From AC-49 sp963817035 (GTDB taxonomy: Bacteria > Actinomycetota > Thermoleophilia > Solirubrobacterales > Solirubrobacteraceae), in the NCBI GenBank assembly GCA_963817035.1, contig CAWFMM010000004.1:1240001-1304000 (forward strand): a DNA stretch of 64,000 nucleotides, read 5' to 3'. Positions 16,860 through 25,849 of this stretch are shown here, in pieces. Each line of letters begins with the position of its first letter. Positions within the stretch are counted from its first letter, which is position 1. A program made the position numbers and the translations under genes. Below the pieces are notes generated by a model. The model saw only the letters and a list, made by a program, of their open reading frames with translations. It did not search any database and was not told where the DNA came from.

Positions 16860-17693
16860 GTGGCCTCCTCGATGTCGATTCCGGTCTGCCTGACGATCGC
16901 GGGCTCGGATTCCGGCGGTGGCGCCGGCATCCAGGCCGATCTCAAGGCGTTCGCCGCCGCCGGGGTGCACGGCACCACGGCGATCACCGCGATCACCGCC
17001 CAGAACACGGTCAGCGTCGACGCGGTGCTTGCGGTCGACCCGGAGATGGTCGTCGCTCAGGTCCGCGCGGTCGCGAATGACCTGGCGATCGACGCGGTCA
17101 AGATCGGGATGCTCGGCACGCCGGCGACGATCGAGGCGGTGGCGCGCGCGCTCGACGAACTGCCTGCGGGCACACCGGTCGTCGTCGACCCGGTGATGGT
17201 CGCCGAGTCGGGCGGGCGGCTGCTCGACCCCGACGCAGAAGGCGCGCTGCGCACGCTGATTCTGCCGCGGGCGACCGTGGTCACCCCCAATCTGGCCGAG
17301 GCCCATGTACTCGCGGGCGACGCCGACGCCGACGCTGACCCTGAGACCCTGGCCCACGCGATCTTCGCCCTCGGGCCCCAGATCGTGATCGTCACCGGCG
17401 GCCACCGCGAGCGCGCGGCCGACCTCTACTTCGACGGCGAGCGGTTCATCGAGCTTGACGGTCCGCGCCACCCGGACGGCGCCGCGCACGGCTCGGGCTG
17501 TACGCACTCCTCGACGCTCGCGGCGCGCCTCGCGCTCGGCGATTCGCCCCTCGAGGCGGCGCTGACCGCGCGGGCGGTCGCGGGTGCCGCGGTGCGCGAC
17601 GGACTGCGCGAGCTCGGCGCCGGCCCGGGCCCGGTCGACGCGCTCGGGATCGGGGTGCGCGCGCGGCGGCAGCAGACTCCGGCCGTGCCATAA
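16860..17693 (+). CDS. thiD: Hydroxymethylpyrimidine/phosphomethylpyrimidine kinase
   Basis: Phosphorylates HMP and HMP-P for thiamine diphosphate synthesis. The 277-residue ribokinase-fold enzyme shows LTIAGSDSGGGAGIQADLKA, GTTAITAITAQNT, VKIGMLGTPATIEAVA, VVVDPVMVAESGGRLL, VVTPNLAEAHVLAG and the anion-hole motif HGSGCTHSSTLAA. The start is GTG 16860. There is no TPP riboswitch in the 20 bases after dprA and no other thi gene nearby, so it probably rides in the dprA transcript. Confidence 0.95.
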   Translation: MASSMSIPVCLTIAGSDSGGGAGIQADLKAFAAAGVHGTTAITAITAQNTVSVDAVLAVDPEMVVAQVRAVANDLAIDAVKIGMLGTPATIEAVARALDELPAGTPVVVDPVMVAESGGRLLDPDAEGALRTLILPRATVVTPNLAEAHVLAGDADADADPETLAHAIFALGPQIVIVTGGHRERAADLYFDGERFIELDGPRHPDGAAHGSGCTHSSTLAARLALGDSPLEAALTARAVAGAAVRDGLRELGAGPGPVDALGIGVRARRQQTPAVP

Positions 17694-17715
17694 TTCGCGG
17701 GGTGAGGTGTCACCG

Positions 17716-17964
17716 GTGAAGCTCCTGCGGATGAAGCCGGGCCACGGCGAGATCCTGCTCGCCGAAGGTGACGTCGAGTTGCGCGAGGACGAGGAGCGAC
17801 TGATCGCCGAGTTCTCGGCCCAGCTCGATGCGGGTATGTGGGCCGCAGTGCCGCTCACGAGTCACAGCGGGCGCCGTGAGGCGCAGATGGTCAGGTCGTT
17901 CGACGAGGTCCCGCGCGCCGCCGAGCGCGTCATCTTCTTCCCCCGCGCCGCGGGCGGCAGCTGA
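17716..17964 (+). CDS. Small hypothetical protein (82 aa)
   Basis: The start is GTG 17716, chosen for the GGTGAGG box 8 bases upstream. The protein has an ubiquitin-like alternation (KLLRMKPGHGEILLAEGDVE, then FSAQLDAGMWAAVPLTS) and ends EVPRAAERVIFFPRAAGGS. The pattern of a short beta-rich protein with a final VIFFPRxxGG is one I associate with uncharacterised actinobacterial proteins. It sits between thiD and a membrane-anchored hypothetical, all co-oriented. Confidence 0.6.
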   Translation: MKLLRMKPGHGEILLAEGDVELREDEERLIAEFSAQLDAGMWAAVPLTSHSGRREAQMVRSFDEVPRAAERVIFFPRAAGGS

Positions 17965-17981
17965 GTCAGGGCCCGAGCGTC

Positions 17982-18608
17982 GTGCTGCTTGCCCTCAGTG
18001 CCACGGCGATCGTCATCGTGGCACTGCTGTGGGAGGTCACGACGCCGACCGTCCGCGAGCAGTGGGAGCGCCACCGCGCCCGTCGGGCCCGAGTGCCGAT
18101 TGCCGACTTCGATCCCGGCCGCGAACGCCGCGCCGAGGCCCGCGCTCGTCAGTTGTTGCACTCGTGCGTCAACGACGAGGAGTGGGCGATGTATCGCGAC
18201 CTCGGGTTCATCCGCGTCTGGGGCGCTAGCTCGGCGGGTCCGGCCCACGGCGGCAGCCCGGCGACCCGCGACGGTGCGCCCTACGCCTACCTCATCTACC
18301 CCCACCGGCCGCTGGTCGCCTACCTGCCGCAGACGCGGACGCTGCTCAACGAGTACTGCGTCACGTTCCCCGACGAGACGCGGCCCTACGGCAGCGCGCG
18401 GCTACCCGACTCCGACGACGTCCTGGCCAAGTGGATGGCGCTGACCGGAGACGAGCGCGGCCTCATCGCCTCGGCGAACATGCATCTGCCCGGCCGCCAG
18501 ATCGACCCGCGCCACGTCCGCCGCGACCTTTGGCGGCTGCACGAGTGGGAGCGCGAGCGCCTGGATCGCGACCGGCGACGGTCGGCCGGTAGCCTTCCCG
18601 CTCCGTGA
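17982..18608 (+). CDS. Membrane-anchored hypothetical protein (208 aa)
   Basis: GTG 17982 gives an N-terminal hydrophobic helix (LLALSATAIVIVALLWEV). A positively charged stretch and a soluble domain of about 150 residues follow, with VNDEEWAMYRDLGFIRVWG, YAYLIYPHRPLVAYLPQTR and LLNEYCVTFPDETRPYG. No catalytic motif recognised. Its last codons overlap the ilvD start (GTGA at 18605-18608), so the two are likely translationally coupled. The domain could be a ligand-binding module; that is only a guess. Confidence 0.6.
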   Translation: MLLALSATAIVIVALLWEVTTPTVREQWERHRARRARVPIADFDPGRERRAEARARQLLHSCVNDEEWAMYRDLGFIRVWGASSAGPAHGGSPATRDGAPYAYLIYPHRPLVAYLPQTRTLLNEYCVTFPDETRPYGSARLPDSDDVLAKWMALTGDERGLIASANMHLPGRQIDPRHVRRDLWRLHEWERERLDRDRRRSAGSLPAP

Positions 18609-20299
18609 GCACCACCGAAGCACCGCCACCCTTCGACGTCAAGCACAAATCGAGGATCCTCACCGAGGGCCCCAATCGCGCGGCCGCGCGCACCTACCTC
18701 AAGGGCATCGGCTTCGACGACGAGGCGATGTCCAAGCCGATCGTCGGCGTCGCCTCGACGTGGATCGAGACGATGCCGTGCAACTTCCACCTGCGCGCGC
18801 TTGCCGCCCGGGTCAAGGACGGCATCCGTGCGGCCGGCGGCACGCCGATGGAGATCAACACGATCGCGATCTCCGACGGCATCACGATGGGCACGCCCGG
18901 CATGAAGACGAGCCTCGTCTCCCGCGAGGTCATCGCCGACTCGATCGAGCTCGTCGGCCGCGGCCACGCCTTCGACGCCGTCGTCGCCCTCAGCGGCTGC
19001 GACAAGACGCTGCCGGGTGCCGTCATGGCGCTGGCCCGCCTCGACGTCCCGGCCGTGATGCTCTACGGCGGCTCGGTCCCGCCCGGGCGCTTCCAGGGCC
19101 GCGACGTGACGATCCAGGACGTCTTCGAAGCGGTCGGCGCCCACGCCAACGGCACGATGACCGACGAAGAGCTGGCCGAGATCGAGACCCAGGGCCATCC
19201 GGGCCCCGGTGCGTGCGGCGGCCAGTTCACGGCCAACACGATGGCGATGGCGTTCGAGGTGCTCGGCATCTCGCCGCTGACCCACAGCCTCGTTCCGGCC
19301 CAGGACGCGACCAAGGAGAGCGTCGCCTTCGCGACCGGCGAGCTCGTCATGGACGTCCTGCGCCGCGGCCAGCGCCCGAGCGACATCATCACCCGCAAGT
19401 CGCTGGAGAACGCGATCGCCGCGATCGCCGCCAGCGGCGGCTCGACCAACGGTGTGCTGCACCTGATGGCCCTCGCCCACGAGGCCGGCATCGAGCTGGA
19501 GATCGACGACTTTGACCGCATCTCCGAAAGTACGCCGCTCCTCTGCGACCTCAAGCCCGGCGGCCATTACGTCGCGACCGACCTGTTCCGCGCCGGCGGA
19601 GTCCCGCTGCTGCTCAGGCGCCTCGGCGAGGCAGGCCTGCTGCACACCGACGCCGCGAACGTCTCTGGGCTCACGATCGCCGACCACATCGAGCTGGCGG
19701 TCGAGGAGCCGGGCCAGCGCGTGATCCGACCGCTCGACGATCCGATCAAGGCGACCGGCGGCCTGGCGATCCTGCGCGGCAACCTCGCACCCGACGGCAG
19801 CGTCGTCAAACTCGCCGGCCACGAGCGCCGCTACGCCCAGGGTCCCGCACGGGTCTTCGAGTGCGAGGAGGACGCGATGGACGCCGTCACTCACGGCCGC
19901 ATCGAATCCGGCGACATCGTCGTCATCCGCAACGAGGGCCCCGCCGGCGGGCCGGGCATGCGCGAGATGCTCGGTGTCACGGCCGCGCTCAACGGTTCCG
20001 GGCTGGGGGAGACCGTCGCGCTGCTCACCGACGGACGGTTCTCGGGCGCGACCCACGGCTTCATGGCCGGCCACGTGGCGCCCGAGGCGGCCCGCGGTGG
20101 CCCGATCGCGGCCGTCCGTGACGGCGACACGATCACGATCGACGTCGACAAACGGACGATCGACCTCGAAATCCCCGAAGACGAGATCGCCCGCCGCGTC
20201 GCCGCCTACGTCTCGCCGCCCAACCCCGATCTGACCGGCGTGCTGCTGAAGTACGCGCGCCAGGTGTCGAGCGCCGACAAGGGCGCCGTCACCGTCTAG
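18605..20299 (+). CDS. ilvD: Dihydroxy-acid dehydratase
   Basis: Fe-S dehydratase converting 2,3-dihydroxy-isovalerate and -methylvalerate to the keto acids of valine and isoleucine synthesis. The 564 residues include MPCNFHLRALA, ALSGCDKTLPGAVMALAR and HPGPGACGGQFTANTMAMAF (cluster cysteines), and near the end LLTDGRFSGATHGFMAGHVA and GDTITIDVDKRTIDLEI. The start is GTG 18605, overlapping the upstream hypothetical. The stop overlaps a convergent gene by four bases. No other ilv genes are in the window. Confidence 0.96.
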   Translation: MSTTEAPPPFDVKHKSRILTEGPNRAAARTYLKGIGFDDEAMSKPIVGVASTWIETMPCNFHLRALAARVKDGIRAAGGTPMEINTIAISDGITMGTPGMKTSLVSREVIADSIELVGRGHAFDAVVALSGCDKTLPGAVMALARLDVPAVMLYGGSVPPGRFQGRDVTIQDVFEAVGAHANGTMTDEELAEIETQGHPGPGACGGQFTANTMAMAFEVLGISPLTHSLVPAQDATKESVAFATGELVMDVLRRGQRPSDIITRKSLENAIAAIAASGGSTNGVLHLMALAHEAGIELEIDDFDRISESTPLLCDLKPGGHYVATDLFRAGGVPLLLRRLGEAGLLHTDAANVSGLTIADHIELAVEEPGQRVIRPLDDPIKATGGLAILRGNLAPDGSVVKLAGHERRYAQGPARVFECEEDAMDAVTHGRIESGDIVVIRNEGPAGGPGMREMLGVTAALNGSGLGETVALLTDGRFSGATHGFMAGHVAPEAARGGPIAAVRDGDTITIDVDKRTIDLEIPEDEIARRVAAYVSPPNPDLTGVLLKYARQVSSADKGAVTV

Positions 20300-20886
20300 C
20301 CGGACGCGCCGTCCCGCGGCAGCACGTCGCGCGCCCAGTCGCTGGACTTCCAGCTCGGCTGCGGCGTCTGCGTCTCCGCGCGGGGGACGTAGATCGAGCG
20401 CTCGACGAGCTCCATACGGTGGATGTATCGCGGGCAGTTGGGGAAGATCTGCGTCGCGGCGATGCGGATGACCATCCGCGCCTCGGGATAGGACGCAAGC
20501 AGCGGGTCGTCGTCACGCAGTGACGCCACACCGTTGACGCGCATCCGCCGCTGCTCGGAGAACGAGATGAACAGCAGGCCGACGTGTGGGTTGGTCACGA
20601 CGTTGCCCCACGACAGGAACATGCCGTTGCCGTCATAGTCGGGGATCGCCAGCTCGCTGTCGCCGACGATGCGCACGAACCCGGGGTCGCCGCCCTTGTA
20701 GGAGCACTGTGGATGGCCGTCGGCGTCGGCGGTGGCCAGGAACGCCATGTCCATCTCGGCGATGAACGCGCGGTCCTCGTCGGTGAACGCGGTGCGGAAC
20801 GTCACCTCCTCCAGGCGGTCGGCCAGGCGGCGGCTGTCGAAGCGGTCCTGAAGTTTGCGGTTGCCGTCGTGGTAGAGGTCGCTCAC
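20296..20886 (-). CDS. Pyridoxamine 5'-phosphate oxidase-like FMN-binding protein
   Basis: A 196-residue PNPOx split-barrel protein. Recognisable parts are DRAFIAEMDMAFLATADADG, QCSYKGGDPGFVRI, LSWGNVVTNPHVGLLFISF, RRMRVNGVASL and FPNCPRYIHRMELVERSIYV; the last is typical of the larger flavin/F420-type PNPOx relatives rather than true PdxH. Likely binds FMN or F420 and reduces an unknown substrate. GTG 20886 overlaps the stop of the upstream hydrolase (GTGA), so the two form an operon. Confidence 0.88.
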   Translation of the reverse strand: MSDLYHDGNRKLQDRFDSRRLADRLEEVTFRTAFTDEDRAFIAEMDMAFLATADADGHPQCSYKGGDPGFVRIVGDSELAIPDYDGNGMFLSWGNVVTNPHVGLLFISFSEQRRMRVNGVASLRDDDPLLASYPEARMVIRIAATQIFPNCPRYIHRMELVERSIYVPRAETQTPQPSWKSSDWARDVLPRDGASG

Positions 20887-21818
20887 GTCACGCGCTCCAG
20901 GAACTCGTCGAGCAGCGCGTTGAAGCGTGCGGGGCGCTCGATCATCGGGATGTGGCCGGTGTCCTCGAGGATGACCTTGGTCGAACCGGGGATCAGCCGC
21001 ACGAACTCGTCGGCACCCGACATCGGCACCGTGCGATCGCTGTCGCCCCAGACGACGAGCGTCGGGCAGCTGATCTCCGGCAGCCGATGGCGGAAGTCGT
21101 AGCGCGCGATCGCCGCGCTCGCCGCGGCGACCGCCGGGCGCCCGGAGCCCTGGACGAGCTCCCACGCGATCGCCGGATGGAGTTTCTGGGGATGCGCGGC
21201 GACGAGGTACAGCGCGGCGCCGCGCAGTCGTCGCCGGCGCGACAGCCACGATGCGCGTCGCGTCGACACCCGGGTTAGCGGCGCGATTACCTCGAACACG
21301 CGCTCGTAGAACGTATTGGCCATGAACCGCGCCGGCATCTGGGCGTACTTGGTCGCCACGCCGGCGGCGCCGACGAGCACGAGACCGTTCACGCGTGACG
21401 GAAAGCGGATCGCCAACTCTGCGGCGATGAAGCCGCCCATCGAGTTGCCGACGACGATCGCCGAGTCGATGCCGAGCTCGCCCATCACGGCGTCGACGTC
21501 GCGCGCGTACTGGCTGATCGAGATCTCGTGGTCGGGCAGCGGTGAGCGCCCGAACCCCGGGAGGTCCATCGCCACAACGCGACGACGACGGGCCAGCGAC
21601 GGCAGCTGCTCGAGCCAGTTCGTCCATGATCCGGCGTGCCCGTGGACGAAGACGATCGGCTCGCCCGAGCCGAGGTCGACGACGTTCACCGGGGTCCCAT
21701 GGACCATCAGCCAGCGCTGATGGGCACGCCAGTCGACGTCCATCCACTCGGAGCGCCCGGCGCCGCCGTAGTCGTCAGAACTGTCCGCGAGAACCGGGCT
21801 CGTACTCGTGGTGCTCAT
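20883..21818 (-). CDS. Alpha/beta hydrolase
   Basis: A 311-residue alpha/beta-hydrolase. It shows the oxyanion region EPIVFVHGHAGSWTNWLEQL, nucleophile elbow VVGNSMGGFIAAELA (Ser), acid VVWGDSDRTVP (Asp) and catalytic His in EDTGHIPMIERPARF. The lid contains the basic RRASWLSRRRRLRG. Closest in style to haloalkane dehalogenase/epoxide hydrolase/meta-cleavage hydrolase relatives; substrate unknown. It starts at ATG 21818 and is coupled to the downstream PNPOx-like gene. The divergent HAD gene begins 28 bases away. Confidence 0.93.
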   Translation of the reverse strand: MSTTSTSPVLADSSDDYGGAGRSEWMDVDWRAHQRWLMVHGTPVNVVDLGSGEPIVFVHGHAGSWTNWLEQLPSLARRRRVVAMDLPGFGRSPLPDHEISISQYARDVDAVMGELGIDSAIVVGNSMGGFIAAELAIRFPSRVNGLVLVGAAGVATKYAQMPARFMANTFYERVFEVIAPLTRVSTRRASWLSRRRRLRGAALYLVAAHPQKLHPAIAWELVQGSGRPAVAAASAAIARYDFRHRLPEISCPTLVVWGDSDRTVPMSGADEFVRLIPGSTKVILEDTGHIPMIERPARFNALLDEFLERVT

Positions 21819-21846
21819 CGCCGTTTAGGATGTCAGACGCAAGGGA

Positions 21847-22413
21847 ATGCGCATCGCACTCGACATCGACTCGACGCTGCATCACTACTGGGACCGCCTC
21901 AGCGATGCGGCGCTGCGCCGATTCGGCATCGATCTGCCCTACGAGGAGCAGTTCGACTGGGGGATCACACGGCTGCGCTCCGACCAGCTGGAGCTCGTCA
22001 TCGCTGAGACCCACTGCGACGAGTCGATCCTCTCCGGCGACCCGTACCCGGGCGCCGTCGAGACCGTCCGCGTCTGGCACGAGCAGGGCCACTTCATCCA
22101 CGTCACCAGCCACCGTGCGCGGGCCTGTCGCGCCGCCACGGCCGCGTGGCTCCAGCACATCGGCCTGCCCTACGACGACCTGCACTGCTCCTACGACAAG
22201 GTCACCCGCTGCGTCGACCTGAAGATCGACCTGCTGATCGACGACAGCCCCTCGAACCTGCTCGCCGCGCTGGATCACGGGATCGTCGCCGCGACGATCG
22301 AGCATCCGTGGAACCAGGAGGTCTGTGAGACCGAGGACGTCATCAGCGCGCCCGACTGGCCGACGCTGAGCCAGCGCATCGATCCGGTCCTCCGCGACCG
22401 CCGCGTGTCGTAA
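21847..22413 (+). CDS. HAD-superfamily 5'-nucleotidase-like phosphatase
   Basis: A 188-residue HAD protein. It has motif I ALDIDSTLHHYW (DxDST), motif II HVTSHRA, a Lys-containing segment SYDKVTRCVDLKID and motif III DLLIDDSPSNLLAAL. The layout fits the NT5C/5'(3')-deoxyribonucleotidase group, in which the second Asp of motif I is the general acid. Substrate not determinable. The ATG at 21847 follows AAGGGA, and the intergenic region with the leftward hydrolase gene is very short. Confidence 0.85.
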   Translation: MRIALDIDSTLHHYWDRLSDAALRRFGIDLPYEEQFDWGITRLRSDQLELVIAETHCDESILSGDPYPGAVETVRVWHEQGHFIHVTSHRARACRAATAAWLQHIGLPYDDLHCSYDKVTRCVDLKIDLLIDDSPSNLLAALDHGIVAATIEHPWNQEVCETEDVISAPDWPTLSQRIDPVLRDRRVS

Positions 22414-22480
22414 CCGGCGCCCAACGGATTGGCCCGGCGGCCCATTCCGCCGATCCGCGAGCTTTGCCAGACTGCTGGCG

Positions 22481-23413
22481 ATGCCCGAGTCCGTCCGCAC
22501 GACCCTGCGTCAGGCCGCGGTCGCCGAACCGATGACCGACGAGCTTGCGCTGGGCGACGCCCCCGCGCCGCTCGTCCCCGCGCGCCGGCAGGACCTGCGC
22601 GAACTGCTGCCCGCGATCGAGCCCGAGCGCACGATCAACGACTGGGGGCGCTCCGAGCGTGGCGAGGAGATCTTTGACAAGACGCTGGTGAACTTCTACT
22701 ACCACCTGTGGTTTCGCACCGAGGTCGAGGGAATCGAGCACGTCCCGGCCGACGGTGGCGCGCTGCTCGTCTCCAACCACTCGGGCGCGCTGCCCCCGGA
22801 CGCGGCGATGATCGCCAAGGCGATCAAGGAGGACCAGCCCCGATCGCGCCCGGTCTACACGACGATCGAGCACTTCTTCAAGGGCTATCCGGGGTTCAGC
22901 ATGGTCATGCCGAAGATCGGCACCGTGCCCGCGCACCCGGCCAACGTGCAGCGGCTGCTCTACGACGAGCGCGAGCTCGTGCTCGTCTTCCCCGAGGGCC
23001 GCAAGGGGACCGAGAAGCTCTACCGCGACCGCTACCGGCTGCGGCGCTTCGGGCGCGGTGGCTTCGTCGAGGCGGCGATGCGCGCCCACGTGCCGATCAT
23101 CCCGATCGCGCTGATCGGCGCCGAGGAGGCGCAGCCGATCTTTGCTCACATCCGCCTGCTGCAGCGGGTGACGAAGCTGATCTACACGCCGCTGACGCCG
23201 ACGTTCCCGCACCTCGGCCCGCTCGGCATGCTCATGTACCTGCCGGCCAAGTTCAAGATCCGCTTCCTTCCCGCGGTCCGCACCGACGACATGGGCGACG
23301 CGCCGTGGGAGGACAAGGCGCTCGTGCAGACCGTCGCCCACGATATCCGCGCGCTGATCCAGGACGAGGTTCATGACATGGTCGGCGCGCGCCGCAGCGT
23401 GTGGTTCGGGTGA
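22481..23413 (+). CDS. Lysophospholipid acyltransferase family protein
   Basis: A 310-residue PlsC-like acyltransferase. Motif I is degenerate: LLVSNHSGALPPDAAMIAKA has NHSxxxxxD, one residue longer than the usual NHxxxxD. Motif III is VFPEGRKGTEKLYRDRYRLR and motif IV is VPIIPIALIGAEEAQPIF. It probably acylates a glycerolipid acceptor at the membrane. Its stop overlaps the start of the following epimerase gene (GTGA), a pairing that suggests a shared lipid or glycolipid pathway. Confidence 0.9.
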   Translation: MPESVRTTLRQAAVAEPMTDELALGDAPAPLVPARRQDLRELLPAIEPERTINDWGRSERGEEIFDKTLVNFYYHLWFRTEVEGIEHVPADGGALLVSNHSGALPPDAAMIAKAIKEDQPRSRPVYTTIEHFFKGYPGFSMVMPKIGTVPAHPANVQRLLYDERELVLVFPEGRKGTEKLYRDRYRLRRFGRGGFVEAAMRAHVPIIPIALIGAEEAQPIFAHIRLLQRVTKLIYTPLTPTFPHLGPLGMLMYLPAKFKIRFLPAVRTDDMGDAPWEDKALVQTVAHDIRALIQDEVHDMVGARRSVWFG

Positions 23414-24738
23414 GCGATTCGCGCGTCTCGCGCCGTGTCCTGATCACGGGGATCTCCACGCCGTGGGCCGGCCGGCTGGCCGCCGAGCTCGAGGCCGACC
23501 CACAGATCGACGTGATCATCGGTGTCGACCGCAACCCGCCCAAGAACGAGCTCGCGCGGACCGAGTTCGTCAAGGTTTCCGACTCGCATTCGCTGATCCG
23601 GCGGGTCGTGCAGGCCGCACAGATAGACACCGTCGTCGACACGCGGCTGGTCGTCGACTCGATCGTCACGACGCCGCGCCTGACCCACGAGAACAACGTC
23701 ATCGGCACGTTGAACGTCCTCGCCGCGTGTTCCGGGGCGGACTCCAGCGTGCGCAAGTTCATCTTCAAGTCGAGCGGTCATTACTACGGCTGTGAGCAGG
23801 ATGACCCGGGCTACTTCACCGAGGAGATGCGCCGCCCGCACCGCCCGCGCACGCCGATCGAGCGCGATCTGCTCGAGGCCGAAGCGTCGGTGGCCGAGTT
23901 CGCCGCCCAGCATCCCGACGTGACGGTCTCGGTTCTGCGCTTCGCCAACGGCCTGGGCCCGACGCTCAAGACGTCGCACATGGCGATGTTCGGCCTGCCG
24001 ATCGTCCCCGCGATCCTCGGCTTCGATCCCCGCTGCCAATTCATCCACTCGGACGACATCGTCGGCGCCCTGCATCACGCGGTCGTCAACGATCTGCCGG
24101 GGATCTACAACGGGGCCGGTGACGGCGTCCTCGTCCTCAGCGAGATCGCGCGCCTGCTCGGCAAGCGCCTGGCTCCGATCCTGCCCCCGTGGGGCACCTC
24201 GCTGGCCGCCGCGGCGCTGCGTCACGCGGGGGTGCGAATTCCTGCCGAGATGCTCCAGCTGCTGCGCTTCGGGCGTGCGATGGACAACCGCAAGCTGCGC
24301 TCCACCGGCTACCGCTACCGCTACACGACGCGCGAGACCGTCCTCAAACTGCGCGAGCACCAGCGCGTGTCGGCGAGGGGACACGAGTCGCCCTACCGTT
24401 ATGAGCGGGAGGTCGAGGAGTTCCTGCGCTGGAGCCCGAGCGTGCGTGAGGGCGGCGGCGGCGCCGGGGCCCCGCTGCGCCCGACCGCACACCAGCTCGC
24501 CGAGCTCAAGCGCGCGATCGCCGCGCTGGAGGCCGGCGATTCAAGCGGGCTGGGCGACCGTCGTGTCGAGCAGATCAACCCGCCCGGCTACGATGCGCTG
24601 GGCGCCGACGAGGTCATCACCCTGCTTCCGACGCTTGACCCTGGCGACCTCGATGCGCTGCGTATCTACGAGCTGGCCCATGCCGCACGCGCGCCGGTTC
24701 TGGCCGTGATCGATTCACTGCGTGGCCTTCCACGTTGA
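23410..24738 (+). CDS. NAD-dependent epimerase/dehydratase (extended SDR)
   Basis: A 442-residue protein with an N-terminal Rossmann region whose nucleotide loop is atypical (VLITGISTPWAGRLAAELE, no GxxGxxG). It retains DTVVDTRLVVDS, ENNVIGTLNVLAACSG, KFIFKSSGHYYGCEQDD, VLRFANGLGPTLKTSHM and FIHSDDIVGALHHAV. Beyond about residue 350 a helical extension ends in LDPGDLDALRIYELAHAARA, which is not part of a normal SDR. GTG 23410 is the start, coupled to the acyltransferase. Substrate unknown. Confidence 0.85.
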   Translation: MSDSRVSRRVLITGISTPWAGRLAAELEADPQIDVIIGVDRNPPKNELARTEFVKVSDSHSLIRRVVQAAQIDTVVDTRLVVDSIVTTPRLTHENNVIGTLNVLAACSGADSSVRKFIFKSSGHYYGCEQDDPGYFTEEMRRPHRPRTPIERDLLEAEASVAEFAAQHPDVTVSVLRFANGLGPTLKTSHMAMFGLPIVPAILGFDPRCQFIHSDDIVGALHHAVVNDLPGIYNGAGDGVLVLSEIARLLGKRLAPILPPWGTSLAAAALRHAGVRIPAEMLQLLRFGRAMDNRKLRSTGYRYRYTTRETVLKLREHQRVSARGHESPYRYEREVEEFLRWSPSVREGGGGAGAPLRPTAHQLAELKRAIAALEAGDSSGLGDRRVEQINPPGYDALGADEVITLLPTLDPGDLDALRIYELAHAARAPVLAVIDSLRGLPR

Positions 24739-24805
24739 GAAATTGAGACCACACTGATACTGCGGACGTCGGTGGCGTACCGTAAAATGTCGCTGAGTCG
24801 TCGCC

Positions 24806-25849
24806 GTGCGTAAGCGCTACCTCATTCCCGTCGCCGCAATCGCGGTCTCGGTCGTCCTCGTCGGAGGCGGCTTGCTGGCCTACGACCAGGCCCAGGCCGA
24901 CACGATCGCCAAGGGCGTCAGGGTCGCCGGCATCGACGTCGGCGGGCTCAACAAGGCCCAAGCGCAGGCCAAGCTCCAGCGCGAGCTGGTGAGCGGCCTG
25001 CAGCGCGATCTCGTCGTCAATCACGGCGCGCAGAACTTCACGCTGACTGTCAAGCGCGCCAAGGTCAACGTCAACATCGCGGACTCGGTCGACGCCGCGC
25101 TCGCCGCGAGCCGCACCGGCAACCCGTTCTCCCGCGCGGTGCGTGAGCTGACCGGCGGCAGCGTCACGAAGAACGTCGAGCCGAAGGTCCACTACAACCC
25201 CAACGCGGTCCTGCACCTGCTCAACCGCGTGCGCGACTCGATCAACCGCCCGCCGATCAATGCGGCGGTCCACATCTCGGGCGCGGGGCTGACCAAGACC
25301 GAGGCGCGGGTCGGTCTCAAGGTCAAGACCCACCGGCTGCACCTGCTCGTCCTCAACGCGCTGACCAATCCGAAGGCCACCCGCCGGATCGTCGCGACGA
25401 CGTTCCACAAGGAGCCGTCGGTCAAGACCGCGGCGGCCGAGAAGCAGTACCAGACCGCACTCATCGTCAACCGCTCGAAGTTCACGCTGACCGTCTACCA
25501 CGACTTCAAGGTCGAGAAGCGCTACAAGATCGCGGTCGGCATGCAGGGGCTCGAGACGCCCGCCGGGCTCTACCACATCCAGAACAAGTCGGTGAACCCC
25601 GGCTGGCAGGTCCCCAACAGCCCGTGGGCTGGGAGCCTGGCCGGTCAGTACATCCCACCGGGACCGCAGGATCCGATCAAGGCGCGCTGGCTCGGGATCA
25701 TCGACGGAGCCGGGATCCACGGCATCGATCCGTCGGAGTACGGCTCGATCGGCACCGCCGGATCGCACGGCTGTGTGCGCATGACGATCCCTGACGTGAT
25801 CGACCTGTACCCGCGGGTTCCGGTCGGCGCGCCGATCTACATCTCGTAG
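24806..25849 (+). CDS. L,D-transpeptidase (YkuD) with PG-binding domain
   Basis: A 347-residue cell-wall enzyme anchored by an N-terminal helix (LIPVAAIAVSVVLVGGGLLA). Residues about 30-210 form a PG_binding_4-type region (VRVAGIDVGGLNKAQAQAKL). The YkuD catalytic domain carries ALIVNRSKFTLTVYHDF, GLETPAGLYHIQNK, IHGIDPSEYGSIGTAGSHGC and VRM; the Cys of SHGC is the nucleophile. It makes 3-3 peptidoglycan crosslinks. The start is GTG 24806. Its stop overlaps a convergent small gene by 13 bases. Confidence 0.94.
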   Translation: MRKRYLIPVAAIAVSVVLVGGGLLAYDQAQADTIAKGVRVAGIDVGGLNKAQAQAKLQRELVSGLQRDLVVNHGAQNFTLTVKRAKVNVNIADSVDAALAASRTGNPFSRAVRELTGGSVTKNVEPKVHYNPNAVLHLLNRVRDSINRPPINAAVHISGAGLTKTEARVGLKVKTHRLHLLVLNALTNPKATRRIVATTFHKEPSVKTAAAEKQYQTALIVNRSKFTLTVYHDFKVEKRYKIAVGMQGLETPAGLYHIQNKSVNPGWQVPNSPWAGSLAGQYIPPGPQDPIKARWLGIIDGAGIHGIDPSEYGSIGTAGSHGCVRMTIPDVIDLYPRVPVGAPIYIS

